A stretch of 64,000 nt of DNA from an uncultured Bacilli bacterium (lineage in GTDB: Bacteria; Bacillota_I; Bacilli_A; RF39; UBA660), in NCBI GenBank assembly GCA_934120265.1, contig CAKOTU010000003.1:1-64000 (forward strand). The letters are read 5' to 3'. This document shows, in pieces, positions 8,715 to 17,429 of this stretch; the stretch's first letter is position 1, and every line of letters begins with the position of its first letter. Below the pieces are notes generated by a model, which saw nothing but the letters and a program-made list of their open reading frames with translations, ran no database searches and had not been told where the DNA came from. The position numbers and the translations under genes were made by a program.

Positions 8715-8748
8715 ACATTATGGGGATTTTTAGATAAAGATATTGATG

Positions 8749-8777
8749 ACAACTATTAAATTAGTTGTTTTTTTTTT
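8749..8777 (+). terminator. Terminator before the pilus/T4SS block
   Basis: ACAACTA / TAGTTGT stem, 6-base loop and a run of ten or more T. Confidence 0.8.
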
Positions 8778-8820
8778 ATAAAAAATAAGGTATACTATAT
8801 ATAGAATAGAGGTGGTAAAG

Positions 8821-10416
8821 ATGATACTTAGAAAACCATATGCATTTTTAATTAAACATTTTAAGTTAATTCATTTTATTATGGCATTATGTATGGGAGT
8901 TTTATTATATCAAACTACCATCTTACAAAACTTCTTTAATGAATTTGCAGGTTCTACACAAGTTATAGTAGATACAGATATTGCTAATGTATTATTAGGT
9001 GGATATATATACATATTTCCTGTACTAGTTGTTATAATGTCACTTATAGTTTTAGTTCTTATGTCATTAAAAGATAAACCAAGATTATATTATTTATTAA
9101 ATATCGTTACATATATAGGTTTAATAGTTCTTTATATATATGCATCGTCAACAATTGGAACAATGCAAAAGGAAATTGTTGATGAAAGAATAGTTCGTGC
9201 CATTCGTGATCTTTTAAATTTAGGTTTTATTGTACAACTTTATACTTTATTTATTTCTCTTATAAGAAGTATAGGTATTGATGTAAAAAAATTTGATTTT
9301 AGAGAAGATGCGGAAGCTTTAAACTTAAATGTTGGTGATAGTGAAGAGTTTGAAGTAAACATTGAATTTGATTCACAAACATTAAAGAGAAATATTAAAA
9401 GACAATATCGTGATTTTAAATATTATTTTGTGGAAAATAAGTATTTTCTTTTAATCATTTTAGCAATTATAGTTGTATTGTTTTCTATATCCATAATTAA
9501 AAATATTACTAGTACAACTAAAAAGTATAGTGTTAATCAAGTATTTAATGTTATTGGTTATAATATGGCTATAGAAAATGCATATTTGATTGATAGTGAT
9601 ACTAAATTAAATAAAGTTACCGAAGAAAATAACAGTTTAGTGGTAGTTAAATTTAGAATAAGGACATTAAATAAAACCGAAAAATTTGTTTTTGGTAAGC
9701 TTGCATTACAAATTGGTAATACTAAGTATTATCACAATAATAAATATGCCAGTGCGGTAACAGATTTGGGTACATCTTATATAAATCAAAAATTAACTGA
9801 TGAATTTCAAGAATTTGTTCTTATTTATGAGGTACCTAGTTCTTTAGAAAAAAATGATATGAAATTAGTTTACACAGAACAACTCGTAAAGGGAATGTTT
9901 AGTAATAAAACGGATGATAAAATAATTCCTATAGCAGTTACTAACTTAAAAGAGAAAAAGGATGAAGAAAGAATTATGCTTAATCAAGAATACACATTTG
10001 GTGGGGGACTATTAAATGCGTACGAATTAAAGTTTAGTGAATTGTCATTAAATAGTGATTATCATATAGGTTATAAAGTTTGTGTTAGTAATGGTACTGA
10101 GTGTTATGATTATTATGAAGTTGTTCAACCAAAATTAAGTGGTAATATTGATAAAGCTATTTTTAAAGTATCAGGCCAGTTAAATGTCCCTGAAAATGGA
10201 AATATTAACTCACTTGATAAACTAATTACTTCTTTTGGTAGTTTGGTTTATAAAACAAAAGGGATAGAAAAAAAATATCAGTTAAAAGATCAATATAATA
10301 AGACTCATGATGATGGCAATTATTATTTTGAAATAAATAAAGAGATATTAAATGCAGAAGAAGTAAACTTAGTTTTAGATGTTAGAAATAATAAATATAT
10401 AATTAAAGTAAAATAG
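8821..10416 (+). CDS. Polytopic membrane protein with large extracytoplasmic C-terminal domain, unassigned
   Basis: 531 residues. ATG 8821 follows GAGGTGG; the in-frame GTG at 8812 is within that site. Five hydrophobic helices are seen (about residues 13-33, 57-82, 90-113, 125-148 and 208-230), the last two separated by a charged segment that is probably cytoplasmic. A polar domain of about 300 residues follows, predicted outside. It has a TATACT box at 8791. It is the first gene of the pilus/T4SS block and is 9 bases from the next gene, so it is probably a platform or scaffold component. No named family recognised. Confidence 0.6.
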   Translation: MILRKPYAFLIKHFKLIHFIMALCMGVLLYQTTILQNFFNEFAGSTQVIVDTDIANVLLGGYIYIFPVLVVIMSLIVLVLMSLKDKPRLYYLLNIVTYIGLIVLYIYASSTIGTMQKEIVDERIVRAIRDLLNLGFIVQLYTLFISLIRSIGIDVKKFDFREDAEALNLNVGDSEEFEVNIEFDSQTLKRNIKRQYRDFKYYFVENKYFLLIILAIIVVLFSISIIKNITSTTKKYSVNQVFNVIGYNMAIENAYLIDSDTKLNKVTEENNSLVVVKFRIRTLNKTEKFVFGKLALQIGNTKYYHNNKYASAVTDLGTSYINQKLTDEFQEFVLIYEVPSSLEKNDMKLVYTEQLVKGMFSNKTDDKIIPIAVTNLKEKKDEERIMLNQEYTFGGGLLNAYELKFSELSLNSDYHIGYKVCVSNGTECYDYYEVVQPKLSGNIDKAIFKVSGQLNVPENGNINSLDKLITSFGSLVYKTKGIEKKYQLKDQYNKTHDDGNYYFEINKEILNAEEVNLVLDVRNNKYIIKVK

Positions 10417-10425
10417 GAGGTATAT

Positions 10426-11088
10426 ATGAAAAAATTTATAAAAATAATTTTGTTTACATTTCTTATAATACTTCCTGTTAAAGTTTTTGGCGCGTGTACT
10501 GTTGATGATAAAGTTCGTTATTTAACACTTGCTTCTAATATCACAACTAGTTATGATTATACTGAAGCTAATAATAAAGTTACTTTTTCTATAACTATTC
10601 ATAATGTTCACAAAGACCTGGTAGTAAAAGATAACGTTAATAATAAAAATTATAGTAGCAATAGAAATAGTTTAAATAACTATACAATTACTAATTTAAA
10701 AGATGGAACTAATTATTCGTTTAGTGTGTATGCAAAAAGTGGAGATTGTTCTTATAAATTATTGAATACTGTTTATGTTAATTTACCTAAATATAATAAG
10801 TATTATAAAGATTCTGTTTGCGATGGAATAGAGAGTTATAACTTATGTCAAAGATGGGGAGAAATTGGAGATATGAGTTATGAAAATTTTAAAGCAAAAG
10901 TAGAAGAATATAAAAAGAAAACTGCTATCGAGGAAGAACCAAAAAGCGATGATAATAAAACAACATCAATAATTGAAATATTGGGAGATTTTTGGGCAAA
11001 ATATTATTTGTATATCACAATCGGAACAATTGTTTTATTAACTCCAATAATAATTATTGTGAATAAGAGAAATAGCTATGATTTTTAA
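10426..11088 (+). CDS. Secreted, C-terminally anchored protein with a beta-sandwich-like domain, unassigned
   Basis: 220 residues. A signal peptide of about 22 residues ends at VFGA. The mature part (VDDKVRYLTLASNITTSYDYTEANNKVTF...) reads like a fibronectin-type beta sandwich, then a Cys-containing segment SVCDGIESYNLC, a charged stretch, and a C-terminal membrane helix (about 192-213) with a basic end. AGGAGG precedes the start, 9 bases after the previous stop. Surface protein of the pilus/T4SS operon; exact role unknown. Confidence 0.6.
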   Translation: MKKFIKIILFTFLIILPVKVFGACTVDDKVRYLTLASNITTSYDYTEANNKVTFSITIHNVHKDLVVKDNVNNKNYSSNRNSLNNYTITNLKDGTNYSFSVYAKSGDCSYKLLNTVYVNLPKYNKYYKDSVCDGIESYNLCQRWGEIGDMSYENFKAKVEEYKKKTAIEEEPKSDDNKTTSIIEILGDFWAKYYLYITIGTIVLLTPIIIIVNKRNSYDF

Positions 11089-11121
11089 AGTGTAAATAAA
11101 AAAAAATAAATGAGAAAAAAA

Positions 11122-11150
11122 TTGACTATATAAAAAAAATAAATTATAAT
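11122..11150 (+). promoter_or_regulatory. Sigma-A type promoter for the cpaB-tad operon
   Basis: TTGACT, 17-bp spacer, TATAAT, 26 bases before the cpaB-like start. Close to a consensus vegetative promoter. Confidence 0.8.
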
Positions 11151-11175
11151 GTCATTAGAATGGAGAGGGTAGCGA

Positions 11176-11958
11176 ATGAAAAATTTTGGAAATTCACTAA
11201 AAAGATTTATAAAAAACAAAAATACAATTACGATTTTAGGTGTACTTGTTATTGTAGGTTTACTTTATTTTGGGTATACTTATCAAATAAATACACAAGT
11301 AAAACCTGTTAGAGTAGCGGTTGCTTCAACAACTATTCAACCAAGAACATTGATTAAAGACGATATGGTTACTTATGTTGAGGTTCCACAATCAGCAATC
11401 ACAAGTAATGTAATTAGATCTTCTGCAGCAATTGTAGGACAATATTCAAATTATAATACAATTATTCCTGCAGGAAGCATGTTTTATAAAGAAACTGTAA
11501 TTAGTGCGGATGAATTACCAGATTCTGCTTTTGTTGATGTTAAAGAGGGTCAAAGACCTTATCAATTCCCAGTTAGTATGGAAAGTACTTATGGAAACTC
11601 TATTTTCCCTGGTAATAGAATTGATATTTACATGAAAGCCGTAGATGATCAAGGACAAGTAATGGTTGGAAAATTACTTGAGAATGTAGAAGTATTAGGT
11701 GTAAAAGATAGTAGCGGTAAAAACGTATTTGAAAACTCTGAAGAAAATCGTACACCAGCATATTTAATATTTGGTGTATCAGAAGAAATACATTTATTAT
11801 TAAGAAAGGCTGAATACTTATATTCATATTCAGTAGAACTATTCCCAGTACCATATGGTAGTGTAGCGCCAACTGAAGGAGATACAAAAGTTAGTACAGA
11901 ATATTTAAGAAACTTTATTAATTCTAAGACTGTAAATTTACCTACAGAAGGAGCTTAG
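11176..11958 (+). CDS. CpaB/RcpC-like Tad pilus assembly protein (SAF domain)
   Basis: 260 residues. A short basic cytoplasmic end is followed by a single N-terminal membrane helix (about residues 19-36). Then comes a SAF-type repeat beginning RVAVASTTIQPRTLIKDDMVTYVEVP, the pattern of CpaB/RcpC, and a second domain with the FPGNRIDIYMKA segment. Known CpaB proteins act in the envelope in Flp pilus assembly. GGAGAGGG precedes the start. The next gene is the CpaF-like motor, 3 bases away, which supports the assignment. Confidence 0.85.
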   Translation: MKNFGNSLKRFIKNKNTITILGVLVIVGLLYFGYTYQINTQVKPVRVAVASTTIQPRTLIKDDMVTYVEVPQSAITSNVIRSSAAIVGQYSNYNTIIPAGSMFYKETVISADELPDSAFVDVKEGQRPYQFPVSMESTYGNSIFPGNRIDIYMKAVDDQGQVMVGKLLENVEVLGVKDSSGKNVFENSEENRTPAYLIFGVSEEIHLLLRKAEYLYSYSVELFPVPYGSVAPTEGDTKVSTEYLRNFINSKTVNLPTEGA

Positions 11959-11961
11959 TTT

Positions 11962-13125
11962 ATGGAAGAGTCAGTTTTCTCTCAAATAGACTTTGGACCA
12001 TTAACACAGTATTTACAGAATGATGATGTTACAGATATTTCGTACAGTAATGGGGGGCAGATTTGGTTAAAGACGCTATCTCATGGTATATTTAGAATAG
12101 AAAATCCAAACATTAATAATGCTTTTATGGAGAAGTTAGCATTTCAATGTTCTAACGTAATGGGTACAACATTTAATATGGCTCATCCTTTCTTGGATGC
12201 AGAGAGTGCTGAATTACGTTTGAACTTTGTTCACGATTCCATAGCTAAAAATGGAGTAGCAGCAGTTTTACGTAAAACTCCTGCGAAAATAAGATTACAA
12301 AAAGATAAAATTATTGCAGAAAACTATATTACAATTGAAATACATGATTTCTTGATGAAATGTGTGCAAGGACATTGCAATATTCTAGTGTGTGGAGAAA
12401 CTGGTTCTGGTAAAACAGAATTTGTTAAATACTTAGGGGCTCATATTGCAGAAAATGAAAAGATTATCACAATTGAGGATACCTTAGAGTTACACCTTGA
12501 TAGAATATTCCCACATCGTGATATAGTGGCGATGAAAACAAATAATATTGCATCTTATTCAGATGTATTAGTAACTTGTATGCGTCAGAACCCTAAATGG
12601 ATATTACTATCCGAGGTTCGTAGTGCAGAAGCTGTTATGGCAGTTAGAAACTCAATTTCTTCTGGACATAACATTTTATCAACAATACATGCTGATAAAG
12701 CAAGTTCAATTCCAATGCGTATGTATAGTTTGCTAGAAACAAATCAAGATGTAGATCAATTTGTTAAAACAATTCATAGATATGTACAACTTGGAGTTAT
12801 GATAAGAGGATATCAAAGTAAACAAAGTGGTAAGTTCGTACGTGAAATTGGTGAAGTTTGTGAGTTCTATGTAGATGAAAAAACAAATGAAGCTAAGACT
12901 AATTCTATTTATAAAAAAGGTATAGATGGAAAAGTATATCGTAGTAATCCAACCAAATATTTACTCGATTATTTATCTGCTCAGGGTGTAATAGTTGAAC
13001 CTGATGCAATAGTAAAAGAAGAAGACAATGATAAAGAAGAAACTATAAATAATAATATTAATAACGCTGTTAAAGATAATGAAGATGTTATTGATATTAA
13101 AGATGATGATATTATTTTTGAATAG
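11962..13125 (+). CDS. CpaF/TadA-like secretion ATPase
   Basis: 387 residues. Hexameric motor ATPase of the type II/IV secretion superfamily. Walker A is GETGSGKT near residues 145-152; the Asp box TIEDTLEL, Walker B-like ILLSEVRSAEA and His box STIHAD follow in the expected order. The N-terminal domain (about 1-130) is the CpaF type. The C-terminal tail of about 50 residues is acidic and Asn-rich, unusual for the family and likely disordered. It sits in the order cpaB-cpaF-tadB-tadC, as in Tad loci, and should energise pilin polymerisation. Confidence 0.93.
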   Translation: MEESVFSQIDFGPLTQYLQNDDVTDISYSNGGQIWLKTLSHGIFRIENPNINNAFMEKLAFQCSNVMGTTFNMAHPFLDAESAELRLNFVHDSIAKNGVAAVLRKTPAKIRLQKDKIIAENYITIEIHDFLMKCVQGHCNILVCGETGSGKTEFVKYLGAHIAENEKIITIEDTLELHLDRIFPHRDIVAMKTNNIASYSDVLVTCMRQNPKWILLSEVRSAEAVMAVRNSISSGHNILSTIHADKASSIPMRMYSLLETNQDVDQFVKTIHRYVQLGVMIRGYQSKQSGKFVREIGEVCEFYVDEKTNEAKTNSIYKKGIDGKVYRSNPTKYLLDYLSAQGVIVEPDAIVKEEDNDKEETINNNINNAVKDNEDVIDIKDDDIIFE

Positions 13126-13136
13126 GAGGTATATAT

Positions 13137-14039
13137 ATGGAATTATTTATATTTATAGCAATAGCACTAATAATAATTTTTATTTTAGTGTATAGAAAAA
13201 ATTCTGGACAAAGTGCATATAAATATATAATTAACACAGTAAGTGGTGTATATAATAAATATGCTCCTTATTCATTTAAGCATGTAAGAGAAAAAGTAAA
13301 AGAATTGGGACAAGAATATACCCCAAAACAATATACAACGCAAGTATTAATATTTGCTGCGGGAGCTTTTGGAGTATCATATTTATATTTTTATAACATA
13401 ATTATTTCAATTATATATGCTCTTTTTGCTGTAGCAACAGTGCCATATCTTGCTTACTTACGTTGTAAAAGATTATATAGTGAGTTTATATTTGAACAAG
13501 TTCAAGTATATACAACTAATACAATAATGGAATTTGCTACAACACAAAGTTTTGTTAAAGCATTAGAGGGTGTATATCAATCAGACGTTTTAGAAGATCC
13601 TTTTAAGAGTGATGTTAAAGTAATGATTGATATGGCTTATCAAAATGGTACAATTGAACAATCACTTGAATATATGAATTCAAAGTATGATTATTATGTT
13701 ATAAGAAATATGCATCAGTTATTCTTGCAAATAACTAATGAAGGTGCGAAAGATTCTAGTGAAGCTTTAGAGAATATGTCATTAGATATAGATATGCTTG
13801 TTGAAAATGTATATCGTGATAGAATTGATAGAGCAACATTCCATAAAAAGTTCTTACAATTTGGGTTTGTACTTTATTTAATGGTTATGTTAGTACAATT
13901 TTTATTAGGGGTATCAACCTATATAACGATGTTAGATCAAATAGGAATTAGGTTATTATTACATGGAATCCTAATTATTAATACATATTTCTTACTTAAT
14001 GGAGAAAAATATTATAATGAGAATGTAGGTGCTGAATAA
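13137..14039 (+). CDS. TadB-like inner-membrane platform protein (T2SF domain)
   Basis: 300 residues. An N-terminal helix (1-20), a pair of helices around 82-112, a long cytoplasmic helical region containing the GspF-type segment EFATTQSFVKALEGV...GTIEQSLEYM, and two C-terminal helices (about 240-290). This is the TadB layout. TadB and TadC form the membrane platform on which the CpaF motor acts. AGGAGG lies upstream. Its stop overlaps the tadC-like start by one base (TAATG), so the pair is translationally coupled. Confidence 0.85.
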   Translation: MELFIFIAIALIIIFILVYRKNSGQSAYKYIINTVSGVYNKYAPYSFKHVREKVKELGQEYTPKQYTTQVLIFAAGAFGVSYLYFYNIIISIIYALFAVATVPYLAYLRCKRLYSEFIFEQVQVYTTNTIMEFATTQSFVKALEGVYQSDVLEDPFKSDVKVMIDMAYQNGTIEQSLEYMNSKYDYYVIRNMHQLFLQITNEGAKDSSEALENMSLDIDMLVENVYRDRIDRATFHKKFLQFGFVLYLMVMLVQFLLGVSTYITMLDQIGIRLLLHGILIINTYFLLNGEKYYNENVGAE

Positions 14040-14827
14040 TGTTGATGACGTTTGTACTTATAGGAATTATTATTATCGTTATTCTCCATGTAAATAAAAA
14101 AATAGATTCTCATAGATTTATTACAGAAACTCAACCATATTTTGCATTTCTAAAAGAAGAAGATTACGAGTTTTTACTAGGTGTTAAATATGGAGATAAT
14201 ATTGACGTAAATAAATTATTTGGAACGAGAGTTAGAAATGCTTTAGTTGCCCTTTTAGCTGTTTTTGTTATTTTAATTAATAAAATGAATTTTATGTACT
14301 TTATTTTATGTTTAATAGCAGCATTTGCTGTGTTTAAAATGCCATATATGCAATTAAAATCATTTTATAAAAAGAACCTTTATACAATAGATTTAATGTT
14401 ACCATATTACTTAAAGAGTTTGGAAATATTAATTCAACACTATACGGTTCCTGTAGCGTTACGTAGAAGTATTGCTACTGCACCTGCAATTTTTAAAGAT
14501 GGACTGGTTAAATTAGTTGAAAAAATTGAAGCTGGTGATTCATCTGTTGAACCTTATATGGATTTTGCAAAAACATATCCAGTAAGAGATTCAATGCGTA
14601 TGATGAGACTTTTATATCGTTTAGGTCTTGGTTCACAAGAGGATAAACAAGAACAATTATTAATGTTCTCTAAAACAATATCTTCATTACAAAATAAAGC
14701 TCGTGAACAAAAATATAAAGATAGATTAGAAGGTATGGAAAAGAAAACAATGACTATGTTAATGTGTACAGGAGCAGGTATTATTGTACTTTTACTACTT
14801 TCAATGATGCAAATGATTAATATTTAA
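14039..14827 (+). CDS. TadC-like inner-membrane platform protein (T2SF domain)
   Basis: 262 residues. One N-terminal helix (1-17), a helix pair near residues 75-105, a cytoplasmic T2SF domain (ILIQHYTVPVALRRSIATAP..., RMMRLLYRLGLGSQEDK) and a C-terminal helix (about 240-260). Shorter than TadB-like, as usual for TadC. It starts inside the tadB stop codon. Together the two would form the platform complex for the CpaF motor. Confidence 0.83.
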   Translation: MLMTFVLIGIIIIVILHVNKKIDSHRFITETQPYFAFLKEEDYEFLLGVKYGDNIDVNKLFGTRVRNALVALLAVFVILINKMNFMYFILCLIAAFAVFKMPYMQLKSFYKKNLYTIDLMLPYYLKSLEILIQHYTVPVALRRSIATAPAIFKDGLVKLVEKIEAGDSSVEPYMDFAKTYPVRDSMRMMRLLYRLGLGSQEDKQEQLLMFSKTISSLQNKAREQKYKDRLEGMEKKTMTMLMCTGAGIIVLLLLSMMQMINI

Positions 14828-14856
14828 TTGTTTCATTATGAAAATTGTGTTATAAT
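14828..14856 (+). promoter_or_regulatory. Internal promoter for the pilin genes
   Basis: TTGTTT, 17-bp spacer, extended TGTTATAAT, placed in the gap between the tadC-like and pilin-like genes. It would allow pilin subunits to be made in excess over the assembly proteins. Confidence 0.65.
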
Positions 14857-14885
14857 TAATTCGTAAGATAGAGGAGGAATAATTT

Positions 14886-15101
14886 ATGAAAGAAGCTGCT
14901 GGAGAAGCAAATATGACTGTAATTACAATTGTTTTAATCGCTATTGTCGCTGCTGTTGCTACACCACTTGTTACTAACATGGTAAATAATAGTGCAGATA
15001 AAGCATGTTGTAATAGTTTAGGTGGATATGTAGAAGGAAGTACTTGTATAATTAAAGGTGGAAATAAACAAGTTAGTGGTCTACGTAGTCAATGTAAGTA
15101 A
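14886..15101 (+). CDS. Short pilin-like protein (candidate major Tad pilin)
   Basis: 71 residues. A short N-terminal segment KEAAGEANMTV is followed by a hydrophobic helix (about residues 10-32, TVITIVLIAIVAAVATPLV), then a small domain with Cys at CCNSLGG, STCII and the penultimate SQCK. The size, helix placement, strong GAGGAGG site and position after tadC suit a major pilin. A Flp-type processing site with Glu at +5 is not obvious; cleavage might occur at AAG/E. No prepilin peptidase gene is present in the window. Confidence 0.6.
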   Translation: MKEAAGEANMTVITIVLIAIVAAVATPLVTNMVNNSADKACCNSLGGYVEGSTCIIKGGNKQVSGLRSQCK

Positions 15102-15135
15102 AAAATTTATAAGTAAGCTTTAAGGAGATATTGCT

Positions 15136-15570
15136 ATGAAGGAAAGTATTAGTTATACATTTTTGTTAGATATAATTATAGTTTTTATAGCTATATCTTT
15201 TTTTGCTATTATAAGTATTATGAGTTATAGTAAGGCTTATCGTGTTAATAGTAAGATTGTTAATGCTATTGAAATAAATGAGGGATACAATAAGTATGCC
15301 ACTGAGAAGATAGAACAAACAATAACTAGTTATGGATATCAAAGAATATCCAAGGTTTGTCCAAAAAAAGATGGACAAGCTGCTATTAACACAGATACTA
15401 ATAATAGAACTAGTGATGGTGTTTGTATTTATATGTTTGATAAAACTAAAGAAGATGGAACATATTGGTATGGTGTTTTAACTTATATGAGTTATGATTT
15501 TCCTATCATTGGTAATTTAATTAGAATACCAGTTTATACAAAGACTATGACTATGCATTATATGGGATAG
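15136..15570 (+). CDS. TadE/F-like minor pilin 1
   Basis: 144 residues. The N-terminal hydrophobic helix begins at residue 7 (YTFLLDIIIVFIAISFFAII) and continues into an amphipathic helix (SYSKAYRVNSKIVNAIEINEGY). A small extracytoplasmic domain has two Cys (KVCPKK, GVCIYMF) and ends with an FPIIGNLIRIPVYTKT hairpin shared with the next gene. This layout is like TadE/TadF pseudopilins. AGGAGAT precedes the start. Assignment rests on context and layout. Confidence 0.65.
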   Translation: MKESISYTFLLDIIIVFIAISFFAIISIMSYSKAYRVNSKIVNAIEINEGYNKYATEKIEQTITSYGYQRISKVCPKKDGQAAINTDTNNRTSDGVCIYMFDKTKEDGTYWYGVLTYMSYDFPIIGNLIRIPVYTKTMTMHYMG

Positions 15571-15580
15571 AAGGTGTAAT

Positions 15581-16012
15581 ATGAAGGCTGCTACTGGAAA
15601 TGCAATGTTAATGAATATAATTATCGTTTTTCTTGTTATCGTAATGGCTTTACTTGTTACATCTATAAGTTATACTAAGGCATTTCGTATTAAAAATAGA
15701 ATTGTTGATATAATTGAGTATTACGATGGTAATTTCGATGATGCTGGAACTAAAACTAATATAACTAATGAAATTAATAATAGTTTGAGTAGCGTTGGAT
15801 ATAGATTAAGTGGTTCTAACAAATGTAAAGTAATAGATAATAAAAAAGCAATTCAATTGGATTCTAATTATCAAGTGTGTATATATGAATATGATAATTC
15901 TACTAGAGGAAAATATTATAAAGTTATCGCTTATATGTATTTTGATGTACCTGTAGTAGGAGGTATTTTAAATATTCCTGTTAGTGGAGAGACAAAAGTA
16001 TTTTACGATTAA
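15581..16012 (+). CDS. TadE/F-like minor pilin 2
   Basis: 143 residues, a diverged paralogue of the preceding gene: same N-terminal helix (AMLMNIIIVFLVIVMALLV), same SYTKAFRIKNRIVDIIEYYDG helix, same Cys pair (NKCKVID, QVCIYEY), and the same final VPVVGGILNIPVSGETKV hairpin. The two Cys probably form a disulfide outside the cell. GAAGGTG precedes the start, 10 bases after the neighbour's stop. Confidence 0.65.
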   Translation: MKAATGNAMLMNIIIVFLVIVMALLVTSISYTKAFRIKNRIVDIIEYYDGNFDDAGTKTNITNEINNSLSSVGYRLSGSNKCKVIDNKKAIQLDSNYQVCIYEYDNSTRGKYYKVIAYMYFDVPVVGGILNIPVSGETKVFYD

Positions 16013-16023
16013 GGAGGTAAAAC

Positions 16024-16995
16024 ATGAATGTTATTGTAGCAAACAAATATAAAGAAATGCTATCGAATTTAGATATTGAAGTAATAAGAAGAATTGATGG
16101 TGTATTTCCTGCAGATGAAATAATAAAAGAGTTTCAAAATTTCTTTTTCAATAAAATGATTCTTGATATAACTGCTATAGAAGATTATCAAGATATAAAA
16201 AACATTCAAAAATTATCTATTGCTCTTGATATGAGTAAAGTAATATTACTTTTAGATAATAACCCAGCAACAACAAATCCACAATATTTATCTAGATTAA
16301 TATCAATGGGAATATATAATTTTACTACTAATCAAGAAGGTTTAATGTATTTGTACAATAATCCAAATAGTTATCGAGATGTTGCACAGTATCAACAATT
16401 TGAACAAGCCGCTGTTGACGGTCAACCTAAAGAAAGAATTATAACTAGGTATGAGACTGTTGCACAAGCTCCTGTTCAATATGGACCTAAGATTATAGGT
16501 ATTAAAAGTGTTACACAACATTCTGGAGCAACAACATTAACATATATGATGTATAAACAATTAAAACAAAATTATCAAGTGTTGCCAATTGAAATTGATA
16601 AAAGAGATTTTGTTTATTACAATGATAAAGAAATGATTTCAATAGATGGCAATCTTTTATCTAAGGTTATAAATGAAAATATGAATAAAGAAGCTATTAT
16701 TATTGATATCAATAATAACGCTTCAGCAGAAACTATGTGTCAACAAGTTCTATATTTGGTAGAGCCATCTATCATTAAATTAAATAAACTTGTTATGACA
16801 AGACCTGCGGTATTAAATGAATTAAGAAATAAAACGGTTATTTTAAACCCTAGCATGTTGAGTGAGAGGGACATAGATGATTTTGAATATGAATCTAAAT
16901 TAAAAGTATTCTTTAATATGCCACCAATCGATGATCATAAAAGAAGTGATGTATTAAATGAATTGTTGCAAAAACTTGGATTTAGCAGACAATAA
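16024..16995 (+). CDS. CpaE/TadZ-like protein with degenerate P-loop
   Basis: 323 residues. The first 110 or so form a receiver-like alpha/beta domain; the second domain (about 155-320) follows the MinD/ParA fold pattern seen in CpaE/TadZ. The expected deviant Walker A (K-G-G-x-G-K-T) is replaced by SVTQHSGATT, lacking both Lys, so ATP hydrolysis is doubtful. TadZ proteins place the Tad machine at the pole, and several are known to have atypical P-loops. TAAGGAGGT precedes the start, 11 bases after the minor pilin gene. Confidence 0.65.
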   Translation: MNVIVANKYKEMLSNLDIEVIRRIDGVFPADEIIKEFQNFFFNKMILDITAIEDYQDIKNIQKLSIALDMSKVILLLDNNPATTNPQYLSRLISMGIYNFTTNQEGLMYLYNNPNSYRDVAQYQQFEQAAVDGQPKERIITRYETVAQAPVQYGPKIIGIKSVTQHSGATTLTYMMYKQLKQNYQVLPIEIDKRDFVYYNDKEMISIDGNLLSKVINENMNKEAIIIDINNNASAETMCQQVLYLVEPSIIKLNKLVMTRPAVLNELRNKTVILNPSMLSERDIDDFEYESKLKVFFNMPPIDDHKRSDVLNELLQKLGFSRQ

Positions 16996-17008
16996 AATGT
17001 AAATAGTA

Positions 17009-17037
17009 TTGACAAAATATAACAAATAAAGTATTAT
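17009..17037 (+). promoter_or_regulatory. Promoter for the tandem VirB2-like genes
   Basis: TTGACA, 17-bp spacer, TATTAT, 25 bases before the first VirB2-like start with its AGAGGAGGG site. Near consensus, suggesting strong expression. Confidence 0.75.
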
Positions 17038-17062
17038 TTAGTTAGTAGAGGAGGGCATAAGT

Positions 17063-17419
17063 ATGTTTATATTAGAAGATGTAGTTTGTGGTGGTGGAAT
17101 TCTTACTATGGATAGAATAATTCCAGACATGACAAGCTTAATTGTAACTTTAATTAAAATAGGAATTCCTGTATTATTGATTGTATTTGGAATGTTAGAT
17201 TTAGGAAAAGCTGTAATGGCACAAAAAGAAGATGAAATAAAGAAATCACAACAAATGTTCTTTAAAAGAATCTTATCAGCAGCATTAGTATTCTTTGTAA
17301 TTGTTATCGTACAATTAGTATTTAATTTAGTTGCAAAAGATCAAAATGTTTGGGATTGTGTTAGCTGCTTTGTAAGTGGTGTAGCAGAAGATCATAAAGC
17401 AAATTCTTGTAGAAAGTAG
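17063..17419 (+). CDS. VirB2/TrbC-like pilin-type protein 1 (group A)
   Basis: 118 residues. Two membrane helices (about 28-46 and 70-92) are joined by a charged cytoplasmic hairpin AVMAQKEDEIKKSQQMFFKRIL, the topology of VirB2/TrbC pilins. A Cys before the first helix (VVCGGG) and a Cys pair after the second (WDCVSCF) would both lie outside. It has no cleavable signal peptide. Strong promoter and AGAGGAGGG site. It is 7 bases ahead of the ORF of a close paralogue and upstream of the VirB6-like gene. Probably a subunit of the T4SS channel or pilus. Confidence 0.7.
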   Translation: MFILEDVVCGGGILTMDRIIPDMTSLIVTLIKIGIPVLLIVFGMLDLGKAVMAQKEDEIKKSQQMFFKRILSAALVFFVIVIVQLVFNLVAKDQNVWDCVSCFVSGVAEDHKANSCRK

Positions 17420-17429
17420 GTAATATTTG

